DNA of 61,922 nucleotides from a virus. Below the pieces are notes generated by a model. That model saw only the letters and a program-made list of their open reading frames with translations, had not been told where the DNA came from and did no database searches. Position 1 is the stretch's first letter, and each line of letters opens with the position of its first letter. Location of the stretch: the IMG/VR virus record IMGVR_UViG_3300042356_001388, positions 1-61,922 of that record; one strand, given 5' to 3'. The position numbers and the translations under genes were made by a program. Positions 1 through 7,513 of the stretch are shown piece by piece.

Positions 1-553
1 ACACTTTTTCTTTAACTCCAACTTGCTTGATACCCTCATTATTCATTGGCGTATGTACAAAGTTATCTAACGCCCATTCGTGTTCAAATTCCATTGAGTA
101 GTGAAGTCCAGTCTTTGCCATATTCAAGTCATCAATAGCAACCCAATGTGTAACTTCAGGATGTTCCTTTAACCAATCTTGAATCTGAATACTTCTTGTT
201 CCTTCCAAATCCCAATTTCGGTGCCAGGTAACTTTCTCACCATCAATGTTGTTTCCTGTGAAATCAATTGGTCGTTTGATGATACCCTGTCTTTCGTAGT
301 AATCACCCATTTCTTCAACTGTACACCAATTTTTCCAATCAGATGAAACAACAATTTCAGCTCCGGTCTGTTCCAAGATTTTGTTCAGTACCTTGATTGC
401 CTTCTTGTCAAAGTTATCAAAACGAGCATCAACTGGCATTGACATAACGTCCTGACTCAACTTCTTTCTCTCCTTTTGTTGTTTCTTAAATCGTGACCCC
501 CAATTACCTGATAAACAGATAACTCCATCGTGGTCAAGTAGTATAATGCGCAT
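1..553 (-). CDS. HAD-superfamily phosphatase, RNA-repair type (partial)
   Basis: The gene runs off the left edge, so only the first ~184 residues are seen. The N-terminus has the HAD motif I (LLDHDGV, Asp7 and Asp9). It is followed by motif II (VVSSDW) and a late AIDDLN acidic motif. This order fits HAD domains found in phage and bacterial RNA-repair ('Swiss army knife') proteins, which remove phosphates from RNA or nucleotide ends. The ATG (553-551) shares its A with the TAA of the upstream HNH gene, so the two are translationally coupled. An RNA ligase and a small P-loop kinase occur elsewhere in the window (23.1-24.2 kb and 20.7-21.1 kb), which would complete an end-healing set. The family call is good; the substrate is inferred. 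Confidence 0.7.
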   Translation of the reverse strand, partial: MRIILLDHDGVICLSGNWGSRFKKQQKERKKLSQDVMSMPVDARFDNFDKKAIKVLNKILEQTGAEIVVSSDWKNWCTVEEMGDYYERQGIIKRPIDFTGNNIDGEKVTWHRNWDLEGTRSIQIQDWLKEHPEVTHWVAIDDLNMAKTGLHYSMEFEHEWALDNFVHTPMNNEGIKQVGVKEKV

Positions 554-1296
554 TATATTATATGTTTTTCTTTAATATAGTTTTTAATTTCATTCAAATA
601 TACATCATCAACATCACTCATCCAAAAATTTCTTTTTTTATTATTTTCACTTTTAGTTAATAACTGTAAATTTCTAAAATCATTAACCACAGATGCTGGT
701 GTATCTTCTTTAAACCACGTTATTGGTATTTTATGGTCAATTTCATACTTAACCCAATCCGAAGATAAAGTTTCTAAGTATTTTTTAAGTTCTTCGGGGG
801 AATATCCTAATAAAACTATTGTTTTATCATCTTTATCTTTTTTTATTTTTTTCAAAGTTTCCTTTAATAGATATCTCCATCGGTGTTTTTCAGGATTTTC
901 CTTTCTACTTTTCTGAGCAGATTTTCTATTATATTCTTTGTGTTTTTCAATATTTTCTTCCCTCCATTTTTTATTTTTTTCACCAACTTTTTCATTATTT
1001 TCAGAGTAATATTCTTTATATCTATCCCTAATGTATTCTTTATTATCATCTCTATATTTTTGAAAATACTCTTTATTTTTTTCCCTATACTCTTTTGATT
1101 TTTGTCGGTAATATTCTTTATTCTTTTCCCAATTTTCTTTTGATTTTTTCCTGAAGTAATCTTTACCTCTTAAATCATTAAGTTTTTTTGAACACGTCTT
1201 ACATAATGAACTACCCTTATAAAATTCATTAACCGTTTTTTCAATTCCACACGCTGTAAAATTGACTCGTTTAGTTTTACATATTTTTGTCTCCAT
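553..1296 (-). CDS. HNH-type endonuclease with N-terminal zinc-finger-like motif
   Basis: 247 residues. The N-terminus has two Cys pairs (CGIEKTVNEFY then CKTCSK) resembling a small zinc-binding recruitment domain. The middle is a highly charged helical stretch with repeated NKEYY/YREKNKEY units. The C-terminus carries an HNH core: YEIDHKIPITWF (the D-H pair) and NLQLLTKSENNKKRN (the N-x-K end). This architecture is typical of free-standing phage HNH homing-type nucleases. It is preceded by its own TATTTAT motif and overlaps the HAD gene by one base. A homing role is inference: no interrupted gene or intron is visible next to it. It could instead be a DNA-packaging or host-DNA nuclease. Confidence 0.75.
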   Translation of the reverse strand: METKICKTKRVNFTACGIEKTVNEFYKGSSLCKTCSKKLNDLRGKDYFRKKSKENWEKNKEYYRQKSKEYREKNKEYFQKYRDDNKEYIRDRYKEYYSENNEKVGEKNKKWREENIEKHKEYNRKSAQKSRKENPEKHRWRYLLKETLKKIKKDKDDKTIVLLGYSPEELKKYLETLSSDWVKYEIDHKIPITWFKEDTPASVVNDFRNLQLLTKSENNKKRNFWMSDVDDVYLNEIKNYIKEKHII

Positions 1297-1300
1297 ATAT

Positions 1301-1307
1301 ATAAATA
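1301..1307 (-). promoter_or_regulatory. Class B promoter motif TATTTAT
   Basis: On the minus strand TATTTAT lies exactly four bases before the ATG of the HNH gene. The same element and spacing recur before the genes starting at 1906, 9122, 11819 and 49402 (four bases) and at 8809 and 20346 (five bases). No TTTG -33 box is visible. Confidence 0.5.
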
Positions 1308-1333
1308 TATGTGTAGGTCAAAAAAAATTACTT

Positions 1334-1504
1334 TTACTTCTTTTTTGAGAATTTCTCTCGGTTTGTTTGCTTCTTTTCGGGTGGGTGTTTGTATTTAATC
1401 TCAACTGAGATTGGCCCGTTTTTGAATTTGGTTAAATCATAAGTCCAGATTGTAACCGCTTCATCGTTTTCATAAACTTGTTGGTATTGTTCCTTTTTAC
1501 TCAT
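1334..1504 (-). CDS. Small hypothetical protein, 56 aa
   Basis: This short ORF starts MSKKEQYQQVYEN and ends in a very basic tail (EKFSKKK after a PPEKKQTNR stretch). It fills the gap between the HNH gene and the 126-aa gene. A canonical Bacteroidota promoter (TTTG-N19-TATCTTTG) lies directly upstream, which is the main reason to accept it as real. No domain is recognised. Basic tails of this kind are common in small nucleic-acid-binding phage proteins, but that is a guess. Confidence 0.6.
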   Translation of the reverse strand: MSKKEQYQQVYENDEAVTIWTYDLTKFKNGPISVEIKYKHPPEKKQTNREKFSKKK

Positions 1505-1512
1505 AACGGGAA

Positions 1513-1543
1513 CAAAGATACGAAATTATTCGTCATCTTCAAA
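1513..1543 (-). promoter_or_regulatory. Class A (host-type) promoter, TTTG-N19-TATCTTTG
   Basis: On the minus strand the -7 box TATCTTTG is at 1520-1513 and a TTTG -33 box at 1543-1540, 19 bases apart. This matches the known Bacteroidota vegetative consensus (TTTG / TAnnTTTG). It drives the 56-aa gene, whose ATG is eight bases downstream. Confidence 0.7.
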
Positions 1544-1906
1544 ATTATATTTAATTTTTTCAACCACAACCTCATTATCAATATTAAAATGTTTTAAATA
1601 AACTTGGATAGCGTTAGCAGCAGCGTTTGCAGTTGTATATGCATGATTATATACAGTAGTTCTATCAACGAAACTAACTCCATTTAATATTGAACCAAAT
1701 GATTTATTTTTTTCTTTACTATCAAGAGAAGTAATTACTACATCAACAAATATATAATCTTTCCATTCACCCATACTTATTAATTGGGATATTTTAGTCA
1801 CTCTAAACTTAAATTTAGCATCTTCAAATATTGATACCCCGGTATTTTTAATTGTAAGAGTTTTATTTTTAAAAATTTCATTAATTTTTTTTATTTTTTT
1901 TTCCAT
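1526..1906 (-). CDS. Hypothetical protein, 126 aa
   Basis: The protein begins with a Lys/Ile-rich segment (MEKKIKKINEIFKNK). A mixed beta-type region follows (FKFRVTKISQLISMGEWKDY), then an Ala-rich helix (AYTTANAAANAIQVYL), and it ends acidic (FEDDE). No catalytic motif is recognised. It stands alone between the terminator that follows dnaK and the 56-aa gene, with its own TATTTAT motif four bases before ATG. That suggests it belongs to the late class, perhaps as a virion or assembly protein, but nothing in the protein proves this. Confidence 0.65.
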   Translation of the reverse strand: MEKKIKKINEIFKNKTLTIKNTGVSIFEDAKFKFRVTKISQLISMGEWKDYIFVDVVITSLDSKEKNKSFGSILNGVSFVDRTTVYNHAYTTANAAANAIQVYLKHFNIDNEVVVEKIKYNFEDDE

Positions 1907-1910
1907 ACCA

Positions 1911-1917
1911 ATAAATA
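1911..1917 (-). promoter_or_regulatory. Class B promoter motif TATTTAT
   Basis: TATTTAT on the minus strand, four bases before the ATG at 1906, just downstream of the dnaK terminator. It lies where a promoter for an isolated gene would be expected. Confidence 0.5.
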
Positions 1918-1923
1918 TTAATT

Positions 1924-1960
1924 AAAAAAGAAACCCCTCACTTGGAGGGGTTTCTTTTTT
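1924..1960 (-). terminator. Rho-independent terminator after dnaK
   Basis: A perfect 16-bp inverted repeat (AAAAAAGAAACCCCTC at 1924-1939, complement at 1945-1960) with a 5-base loop. On the minus strand the GC core is followed by a run of T. It overlaps the dnaK stop codon. Because the stem is symmetrical it could act in both directions. Confidence 0.9.
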
Positions 1961-3827
1961 AACCTTTAACTTCTTCAAAGTCAACATCATTAACCTCTCG
2001 GTCTGTTTGTTCATTTGTTTCTCCTGAACCTTGGGAGTATAGGTCAGAGGAGATACTTTGGAACGTTGTGTTAACTTTATCCATTGAGGTTTTAATCTTA
2101 TCAACATCCTTTGTAGAATGAGCATCTTTCAACTCTTGTAATGAAGAATTAATTTCTGATTTTTGTTCGTCCGTCAATTTATCTTCAATATCCTTCAAAG
2201 ATTTTTCAATTTGGAAAATCATTGAGTCAGCTTGATTAATTGTTTCAGCATCTTCTTTAACTTTCTTGTCCGCCTCAGCATTCATTTCAGCTTCTTGTTT
2301 CATTCTTTCAATTTCTTCTTTTGAAAGTCCTGATGACGCTTCAATACGAATATTTTGTTGTTTGTCAGTTCCTTTGTCAATTGCTGACACATTAATAATA
2401 CCGTTAGCATCAATGTCAAAAACAACTTCAATTTGTGGAACTCCTCTCATTGCCGGTGGTAATCCATCCAAGTGGAAACGTCCAATGGTTCTGTTATCTT
2501 TAGCCATCGCTCTTTCACCTTGTAATACGTGGATTTCAACTGATGGTTGGTTATCAACTGCGGTTGAGAATATCTGTGATTTCTTGGTTGGGATTGTCGT
2601 GTTAGCTTCAATCAACTTTGTAAATACTCCTCCCATTGTTTCAATACCTAATGAAAGTGGAGTTACGTCCAACAACAATACATCTTTCACATCACCGGCC
2701 AATACTCCACCTTGAATTGCCGCACCAAGAGCAACTACTTCATCAGGATTAACACCCTTTGATGGTTCCTTACCAAAGAATTTCTTAACCGCTTCTTGGA
2801 TTGCCGGAATACGAGTTGAACCTCCAACCAAAATAATTTCATCAATTTCACCAACTGTAAGGTTTGCGTTCTCCATAGCCTTCTTACATGGTTCAATTGT
2901 TCTTTGGACCAATTTATCAACAAGTTGTTCAAATTTTGCTTTAGATAAAGTTCTCACCAAGTGTTTTGGAACACCATCAACCGGCATAATGTATGGTAGG
3001 TTGATTTCAGTTGAAGAAGTTGAGGACAATTCAATCTTAGCCTTTTCAGCCCCTTCACGAAGACGTTGTAACGCCATTGGGTCTTTTGACAAATCCAATC
3101 CATTCTCATCTTGGAATTCTTTAACCAACCAGTCAATGATTGCATTATCAAAGTCATCACCACCCAAATGTGTGTCACCATCAGTCGCTAATACTTCAAA
3201 CACACCATCTCCAAGTTCCAAGATTGATACGTCGTGAGTTCCACCACCACAGTCAAATACAACAACTTTCATATCCGAACCTTTCTTATCAAGTCCGTAA
3301 GCTAATGCGGCCGCAGTTGGTTCGTTAATAATACGTTTAACTGTAAGACCTGCAATCTCACCAGCTTCTTTTGTAGCCTGACGTTGAGCGTCGTTGAAGT
3401 ATGCTGGTACTGTGATGACCGCTTCAGTAACTTCAGTACCCAAATAATCCTCAGCAGTTTGTTTCATCTTCTGAAGAACCATTGCTGAAATTTCTTGTGG
3501 TGAAAACTTACGGTCATCAATCTGAACACGAGGAGTATCACCAGTACCCTTAACAACTTTATAAGGAACACGTTTTACTTCACCTTTACTTTCAGTGTAA
3601 CTAGTTCCCATAAATCTTTTAATTGAGTGAATTGTTTTTTCAGGATTAGTAACCGCCTGACGTTTTGCAGGGTCACCAATCTTTCTATCACCATCACTGG
3701 CAAATCCAATGATTGAAGGAGTCGTTCTTTTACCTTCACTGTTTGTAATTACGACAGGTTCTGAACCTTCCATTACGGCAACACACGAATTCGTTGTTCC
3801 CAAATCAATACCAATTATTTTTCCCAT
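1959..3827 (-). CDS. dnaK: Molecular chaperone DnaK (Hsp70)
   Basis: 622 residues, near full family length (~610-640). The actin-like ATPase domain starts with the phosphate-1 motif [14 protein letters not shown]. It continues with [16 protein letters not shown], the [12 protein letters not shown] signature, the [16 protein letters not shown] phosphate-2 motif and [13 protein letters not shown]. The linker [15 protein letters not shown] and substrate-binding domain follow, with a helical lid after residue ~500. The C-terminus is [12 protein letters not shown], the usual acidic end. The usual phosphate-2 FDLGGGT is FDCGGGT here. It closes an operon with the UVR-motif protein seven bases upstream. 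DnaJ is encoded 27 kb away; no GrpE was seen in the window. It probably folds phage proteins or remodels replication or assembly complexes. Confidence 0.97.
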   Translation of the reverse strand: MGKIIGIDLGTTNSCVAVMEGSEPVVITNSEGKRTTPSIIGFASDGDRKIGDPAKRQAVTNPEKTIHSIKRFMGTSYTESKGEVKRVPYKVVKGTGDTPRVQIDDRKFSPQEISAMVLQKMKQTAEDYLGTEVTEAVITVPAYFNDAQRQATKEAGEIAGLTVKRIINEPTAAALAYGLDKKGSDMKVVVFDCGGGTHDVSILELGDGVFEVLATDGDTHLGGDDFDNAIIDWLVKEFQDENGLDLSKDPMALQRLREGAEKAKIELSSTSSTEINLPYIMPVDGVPKHLVRTLSKAKFEQLVDKLVQRTIEPCKKAMENANLTVGEIDEIILVGGSTRIPAIQEAVKKFFGKEPSKGVNPDEVVALGAAIQGGVLAGDVKDVLLLDVTPLSLGIETMGGVFTKLIEANTTIPTKKSQIFSTAVDNQPSVEIHVLQGERAMAKDNRTIGRFHLDGLPPAMRGVPQIEVVFDIDANGIINVSAIDKGTDKQQNIRIEASSGLSKEEIERMKQEAEMNAEADKKVKEDAETINQADSMIFQIEKSLKDIEDKLTDEQKSEINSSLQELKDAHSTKDVDKIKTSMDKVNTTFQSISSDLYSQGSGETNEQTDREVNDVDFEEVKG

Positions 3828-3834
3828 ATATTTT

Positions 3835-4224
3835 TTATTTTGTTTTTAATTTATTTAATTCGTCACGAATAATAATACATTTTTCAAAATCTTGTTTTTG
3901 AATTGCTTCTTTTAGTTCAATTTCAAGATTCTGAATTTTCTCTTTATTCAATTCCAATTTTTTTAGTTCGTCTCTAATTTCAATTGCTCTTTCAAAATTT
4001 TCAGATTCAACAGCTTGTTTTAGTTCTTGTTCCAAGTCATTTTCTGTTACATCATCCAATGTACTATCACTAACATAAACAAAATTTAATTTAATGTTAT
4101 CACCATATGGTTTACTCAACATTCTTTTTGTGAACATTTTTTCTAATTGTTCAAAATCAAAATTATCAGGATTTTCAAACATCCTTCTTAAAATCTCATC
4201 AATTCGTCTAAATGAATTAGGCAT
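3835..4224 (-). CDS. UVR-motif protein (UvrB/UvrC motif, McsA-like)
   Basis: 129 residues from the first ATG (MPNSFRR). An in-frame TTG at 4266 would add 14 residues. The second half has two tandem UVR motifs: [20 protein letters not shown] and [23 protein letters not shown] motifs mediate protein-protein contacts in UvrB/UvrC, in ClpC and in the ClpC/arginine-kinase cofactor McsA. The N-terminal half ([19 protein letters not shown]) is helical and lacks the McsA zinc-binding Cys pairs. It sits seven bases before dnaK and is probably co-transcribed, hinting at a chaperone or Clp adaptor role. That role is inference. Confidence 0.7.
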   Translation of the reverse strand: MPNSFRRIDEILRRMFENPDNFDFEQLEKMFTKRMLSKPYGDNIKLNFVYVSDSTLDDVTENDLEQELKQAVESENFERAIEIRDELKKLELNKEKIQNLEIELKEAIQKQDFEKCIIIRDELNKLKTK

Positions 4225-4279
4225 AATAATATATTTTTTAAGTTTATTTTCAGATGATAATGCCAAAAATATGCCAAAA

Positions 4280-4744
4280 TTAATTGTCTGACATTTTGTC
4301 AGTTTCTTCTGACATTCTTTCTTTTTGGTCTAAAAGACCTTTGCCAAATTTGGCAAATCTGTCCCAATATCTTGTTTTAATATGAGAATGGAATGGTCTA
4401 GGTTTCCCATCGTCATCAATTCTGACGAATACCATTTTAGTGTGAGTCACAGTTTCCTGAGAACCTGTATATACGTTGTGTTTTCTAACATCAATTGAAA
4501 TTGTTACTGATGTATTACCAAATTCAACAACCCCTCCATAAATTTTCAGGATACTACCAACCTTTACCGGTTTCTTGAATACTAACTCATCAATTTTTAA
4601 TGTTACAACTCTTTGGGTATCACAAATTTGAGAGACGTATGAAGCAGCCGCGTCGTCAATTAACCCCAATATTGTACCTCCAAACATATTATCATGGATT
4701 CCGATATCTCCTTTTTTACAAATGTATGTTGTTATTAATTCCAT
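4280..4744 (-). CDS. Acyl-CoA thioesterase, hotdog fold (YciA-like)
   Basis: 154 residues from the ATG at 4744, which overlaps the upstream stop (TAATG). The sequence matches the hotdog thioesterase pattern. It has GDIGIHDNMFGGTILGLIDDAA (catalytic helix with the Asp), RVVTLKIDELVFKKPVKVGS (the central strands), and VTISIDVRKHNV with TKMVFVRIDDDGKPRPF at the end. Bacterial YciA-type enzymes hydrolyse acyl-CoA to free acid and CoA. The C-terminal 35 residues are charged and unlike the core. Such an enzyme is unusual in a phage; it might adjust lipid or CoA pools. The fold is well supported, the substrate unknown. Confidence 0.82.
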   Translation of the reverse strand: MELITTYICKKGDIGIHDNMFGGTILGLIDDAAASYVSQICDTQRVVTLKIDELVFKKPVKVGSILKIYGGVVEFGNTSVTISIDVRKHNVYTGSQETVTHTKMVFVRIDDDGKPRPFHSHIKTRYWDRFAKFGKGLLDQKERMSEETDKMSDN

Positions 4745-5040
4745 TATATATCCCAATAAATTTCTGTTTTCGTTTTTTTTGTTTTGATTGAATACTGATA
4801 TTCTTTTGAATTTGATATGGATAACCATAATTTGAACCAAACTAAATTGATTCCAAACCGATAAAGAACCTCATAAAATTTTGAAGCGTCTTTTTTAGTT
4901 ACCCAATTATGGATTATTGTTCTTGACGTAAATAGACCTAAGTATCTATCACCGTAATTAGAGATTTCGGTATCCCAAACCCACTCAAAATTAAAAGAAA
5001 TCTTGATTTTTTTACCCAAATTGAATCCAAACATTTTCAT
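4744..5040 (-). CDS. Hypothetical protein, 98 aa
   Basis: Rich in aromatic residues (FNFEWVWDTEIS, FGINLVWFKLWLSIS), with a basic Lys/Thr end. The start may be the second Met (MFGFNLGKK), two codons in. Its stop overlaps the thioesterase start by one base, indicating coupled translation. No domain is recognised. Confidence 0.6.
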   Translation of the reverse strand: MKMFGFNLGKKIKISFNFEWVWDTEISNYGDRYLGLFTSRTIIHNWVTKKDASKFYEVLYRFGINLVWFKLWLSISNSKEYQYSIKTKKTKTEIYWDI

Positions 5041-5082
5041 AATTTAAAAAATAATAAAAATGTTTGGTTTTGTAAAATGCGA

Positions 5083-5340
5083 TTATGTATTTTTTTCTAA
5101 AGTTTCTATGTGATGTTGTAGATACCAAAGAGCTTTCTTTAAATCTTCCAATTCTTTTTCTTTATCTTTCTTACCAGCCCTTGAGATATACTTTACAGTA
5201 TTACCCAAACAAAACCCTAAGTCCCAAGCGTCAATTACTTTAATTGCTTCATAAAGATTGTCCTCCCCACCATAGTGAGATGGGTGATTAACCATTTCTA
5301 TTTTATTTCGCAAATGTTCTAATAATTCTTTTTCCATCAT
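5083..5340 (-). CDS. DUF3310 protein
   Basis: 85 residues with the DUF3310 pattern: MVNHPSHY near the N-terminus, YEAIKVIDAWDLGFCLGNTVKYISRAGKKD and LKKALWYLQHHI. DUF3310 proteins are very common in phages and are sometimes annotated as nucleotide kinases, but no kinase motif is present and the function is unknown. The ATG overlaps the glutamine synthetase stop (ATGA). Confidence 0.85.
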   Translation of the reverse strand: MMEKELLEHLRNKIEMVNHPSHYGGEDNLYEAIKVIDAWDLGFCLGNTVKYISRAGKKDKEKELEDLKKALWYLQHHIETLEKNT

Positions 5341-6542
5341 TTTGAATTTATATCAAATTTAATTTCTTCAGTTTCCATATTATTCCCATCACCTTTCGTC
5401 CACTTCATTTTATCATAACCATCTTCTTCAGATTTATATTCATTTAATAATTCGTCAGGTGTCAACATTTTAAACTTTTCAGCCGTTGCATAAACATCAA
5501 CATTAATTGACATTTTTGTTTTTATTTTATCAATAGCTTCCGCAGCCTTCAAACTTTCCATAATAACTTGTAATACTTTATATGGATTCGCATTTGATGA
5601 TGGCCTTCTATCCTCCAAATATCCTTTCCATTCTTCTGCGGTTGATTTTGGAATTCTTATTGACGCTCCTCTATCACTTATACCCCAACTAAACTTATCA
5701 ATACTTTGAGTCTCGTATTTACCAGTTAATCTTAAATGATTATCTGAGCCATAATTTTCAATGTGTTTCTTAGTTGATGATTCAAATGAGTTGAAAATAC
5801 AGTTAAAGTATTGTTCCCCTCCAATCTCTCTCATTCTTTTGTTTGAAAAGTTAGTATGTAATCCTGAACCGTTCCACTCACCGAATATTAATGGTTTTGG
5901 GTGTAACTCAATTGACATTCCTTCTTTTTCAGCAATTTTATGAAGAATATATCTACTAATCCATAAGTCATCAGAAGCTTGTAGGGTATTTTTCGCAAAG
6001 ATTTGATATTCCCATTGTCCAATTGCAACTTCCGCATTGGTACCCTCAACATTGATTCCCAATGATAAACAATATTCTAAATGTTTCTCAGATATATCTC
6101 TTCCGTGAATTTGTCCTCCAACGCCACAATAATATCTACCTTGGACTTCAATTTCACCTCTTTCCATTCCAATGATTGACCCTTTGTGTTTTGAACGAAT
6201 AAAATATTCTTGTTCAAACCCTACCCATAAATCAGTACCAGTATTCTGTAACTTATCTCTGTCGTTTGATGGGTGCGGATTACCATCTTTATCTAAGACA
6301 TCACAAAATACATAAATTGTTGGGATAGTCTCCTTAATAATTGAGTGTTGGTAATATCTAACAGGTCTTAAAAAACAATCGGATAGATAACCTTCCGCCT
6401 GTTTTGTTGAACTTCCGTCAAACCCCCACATTGGGAAATTATAGTTTTCACCTTCGTCAAGGTTAACTACTTTAACTTTACTTCTAAGATTTGGTTCCGG
6501 TGTGTACCCATCTAACCAAACATACTCTAATTTAAAAATCAT
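5337..6542 (-). CDS. glnII: Glutamine synthetase, type II (GSII)
   Basis: 401 residues; GSII enzymes are usually ~340-360, so there is a C-terminal extension ending in a charged tail (METEEIKFDINSK). It makes glutamine from glutamate, ammonia and ATP. Conserved features are present in order: LRSKVKVV and WGFDGSST in the beta-grasp domain; the metal ligands E110-x-E112 in VGFEQEYF; EVAIGQWEYQ; GSGLHTNFS (His for ATP/metal); NHLRLTGKYET; DRGASIRIP; and EDRRPSSNANPY. All read as intact, so the enzyme is probably active. It overlaps small genes on both sides by ATGA junctions, so it is built into the phage operon rather than a host fragment. A glutamine synthetase is a rare phage cargo; it may support nucleotide or amino-acid synthesis during infection. 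Confidence 0.95.
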   Translation of the reverse strand: MIFKLEYVWLDGYTPEPNLRSKVKVVNLDEGENYNFPMWGFDGSSTKQAEGYLSDCFLRPVRYYQHSIIKETIPTIYVFCDVLDKDGNPHPSNDRDKLQNTGTDLWVGFEQEYFIRSKHKGSIIGMERGEIEVQGRYYCGVGGQIHGRDISEKHLEYCLSLGINVEGTNAEVAIGQWEYQIFAKNTLQASDDLWISRYILHKIAEKEGMSIELHPKPLIFGEWNGSGLHTNFSNKRMREIGGEQYFNCIFNSFESSTKKHIENYGSDNHLRLTGKYETQSIDKFSWGISDRGASIRIPKSTAEEWKGYLEDRRPSSNANPYKVLQVIMESLKAAEAIDKIKTKMSINVDVYATAEKFKMLTPDELLNEYKSEEDGYDKMKWTKGDGNNMETEEIKFDINSK

Positions 6543-6739
6543 ACTAATAAGTTGTTATATATGTTAGTTCTTGTTTCTTTGTCTGAAATAAAAAATTCCG
6601 TCCCAACCTGAGCGGAATAATCATCTAAATACGTATAAAAATCAGAATTGGACATCATCTTTTCAAACTCAGTGAAATTATGTGTTTTCGCAAAATCTTT
6701 AATTTTTTGTTCAGAAAGAAATCGTTTGTTAAATCCCAT
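6539..6739 (-). CDS. Small hypothetical protein, 66 aa
   Basis: Starts MGFNKRFLSEQKIKDFAKT and ends KETRTNIYNNLLV; mixed helical, no motif recognised. The stop overlaps the glutamine synthetase start (ATGA), so the two are coupled. A host-type -7 box (TATATTTG) lies three bases before the ATG, making this the likely first gene of the glutamine synthetase operon. Confidence 0.65.
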   Translation of the reverse strand: MGFNKRFLSEQKIKDFAKTHNFTEFEKMMSNSDFYTYLDDYSAQVGTEFFISDKETRTNIYNNLLV

Positions 6740-6742
6740 ACA

Positions 6743-6750
6743 CAAATATA
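6743..6750 (-). promoter_or_regulatory. Class A promoter -7 box TATATTTG
   Basis: TAnnTTTG on the minus strand, three bases before the ATG at 6739. A weak -33 (TTG only) is found about 20 bases upstream. It probably drives the operon that includes glutamine synthetase. Confidence 0.5.
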
Positions 6751-6762
6751 ATATGAAAAAAA

Positions 6763-7512
6763 TTAAATCTCAATTTTTTTCAAGTTATCTATAGAATATT
6801 TTTGGAAAATATATGAAAGAAGTTTTCTTTTAAACAATGGAAGTAATGTTTCCTCAACCGGATAATCTTCTCCACAGGACATTTCAAATACAGGTAATTT
6901 TTTCGCCTCACTAAATTTTCTACCTGAAAAATTTTCAACTACTTTAGGTAAAGTTAGGTCACCCTTCTTACCCTCATATATTAATTTAGTATTGGTAATA
7001 TGTTCAGGGTTTGTTGTATCAATTTCATATTCCCAAACATATATTTGGTTATTCTTATTAAGAAAATAAAAATACCCGTTGGTACTGTTTGAATTGTTTT
7101 TATTCTTTTTGATTGATATTGATATTGTTTCATAAAACATTGACCAGTATGATTTAACAATTTGAAAATACTCAAAAAATTTAACAGATGAGAATTTCAA
7201 AATTTCTTTCATCTCTTCAGTTTCTTCATCAGTTAGACTTGGCACTGGTTTCGCCATTAACTCTTTTAACAATAATTCATCATCAGGACATTTAAATATC
7301 TTGTTTGTATATAATATGGTACTCTCTTTGATTAAGGTATGAAGATTCGCCATGTGTAATGACAACTCAATAAAATGAGGATATAGTTTGTTTTCAATAA
7401 TTAAATCGTCAATTTTTTGAAAATACGACATCAATAGATACTTTTTGTGTTCAGCATCTATCGGTTGGTTAAACATCCAATCTGTCGGTAGTATAAAATT
7501 TATATTCTCCAT
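6763..7512 (-). CDS. Hypothetical protein, 249 aa
   Basis: The start MENINFILPTDW at 7512 is chosen because it abuts the upstream stop (7514) and opens with a typical folded-protein N-terminus (WMFNQPIDAEHKKYLLMSYF). Its first half is helical; the second half is beta-rich (GYFYFLNKNNQIYVWEYEID). This kind of protein is found beside structural genes in large flavobacterial phages as far as I recall, but no named domain is seen. Confidence 0.6.
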   Translation of the reverse strand: MENINFILPTDWMFNQPIDAEHKKYLLMSYFQKIDDLIIENKLYPHFIELSLHMANLHTLIKESTILYTNKIFKCPDDELLLKELMAKPVPSLTDEETEEMKEILKFSSVKFFEYFQIVKSYWSMFYETISISIKKNKNNSNSTNGYFYFLNKNNQIYVWEYEIDTTNPEHITNTKLIYEGKKGDLTLPKVVENFSGRKFSEAKKLPVFEMSCGEDYPVEETLLPLFKRKLLSYIFQKYSIDNLKKIEI

Positions 7513-7513
7513 A

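Noticed and set aside
864-1098. Small ORFs overlapping the HNH gene on both strands
   Set aside because: Low-complexity Phe/Ile/Lys-rich translations of AT-rich repeats inside the HNH coding sequence; shadows.
2266-2715. Plus-strand ORF opposite dnaK
   Set aside because: It lies entirely within the strongly conserved dnaK coding sequence on the other strand and has no promoter or recognisable protein pattern.
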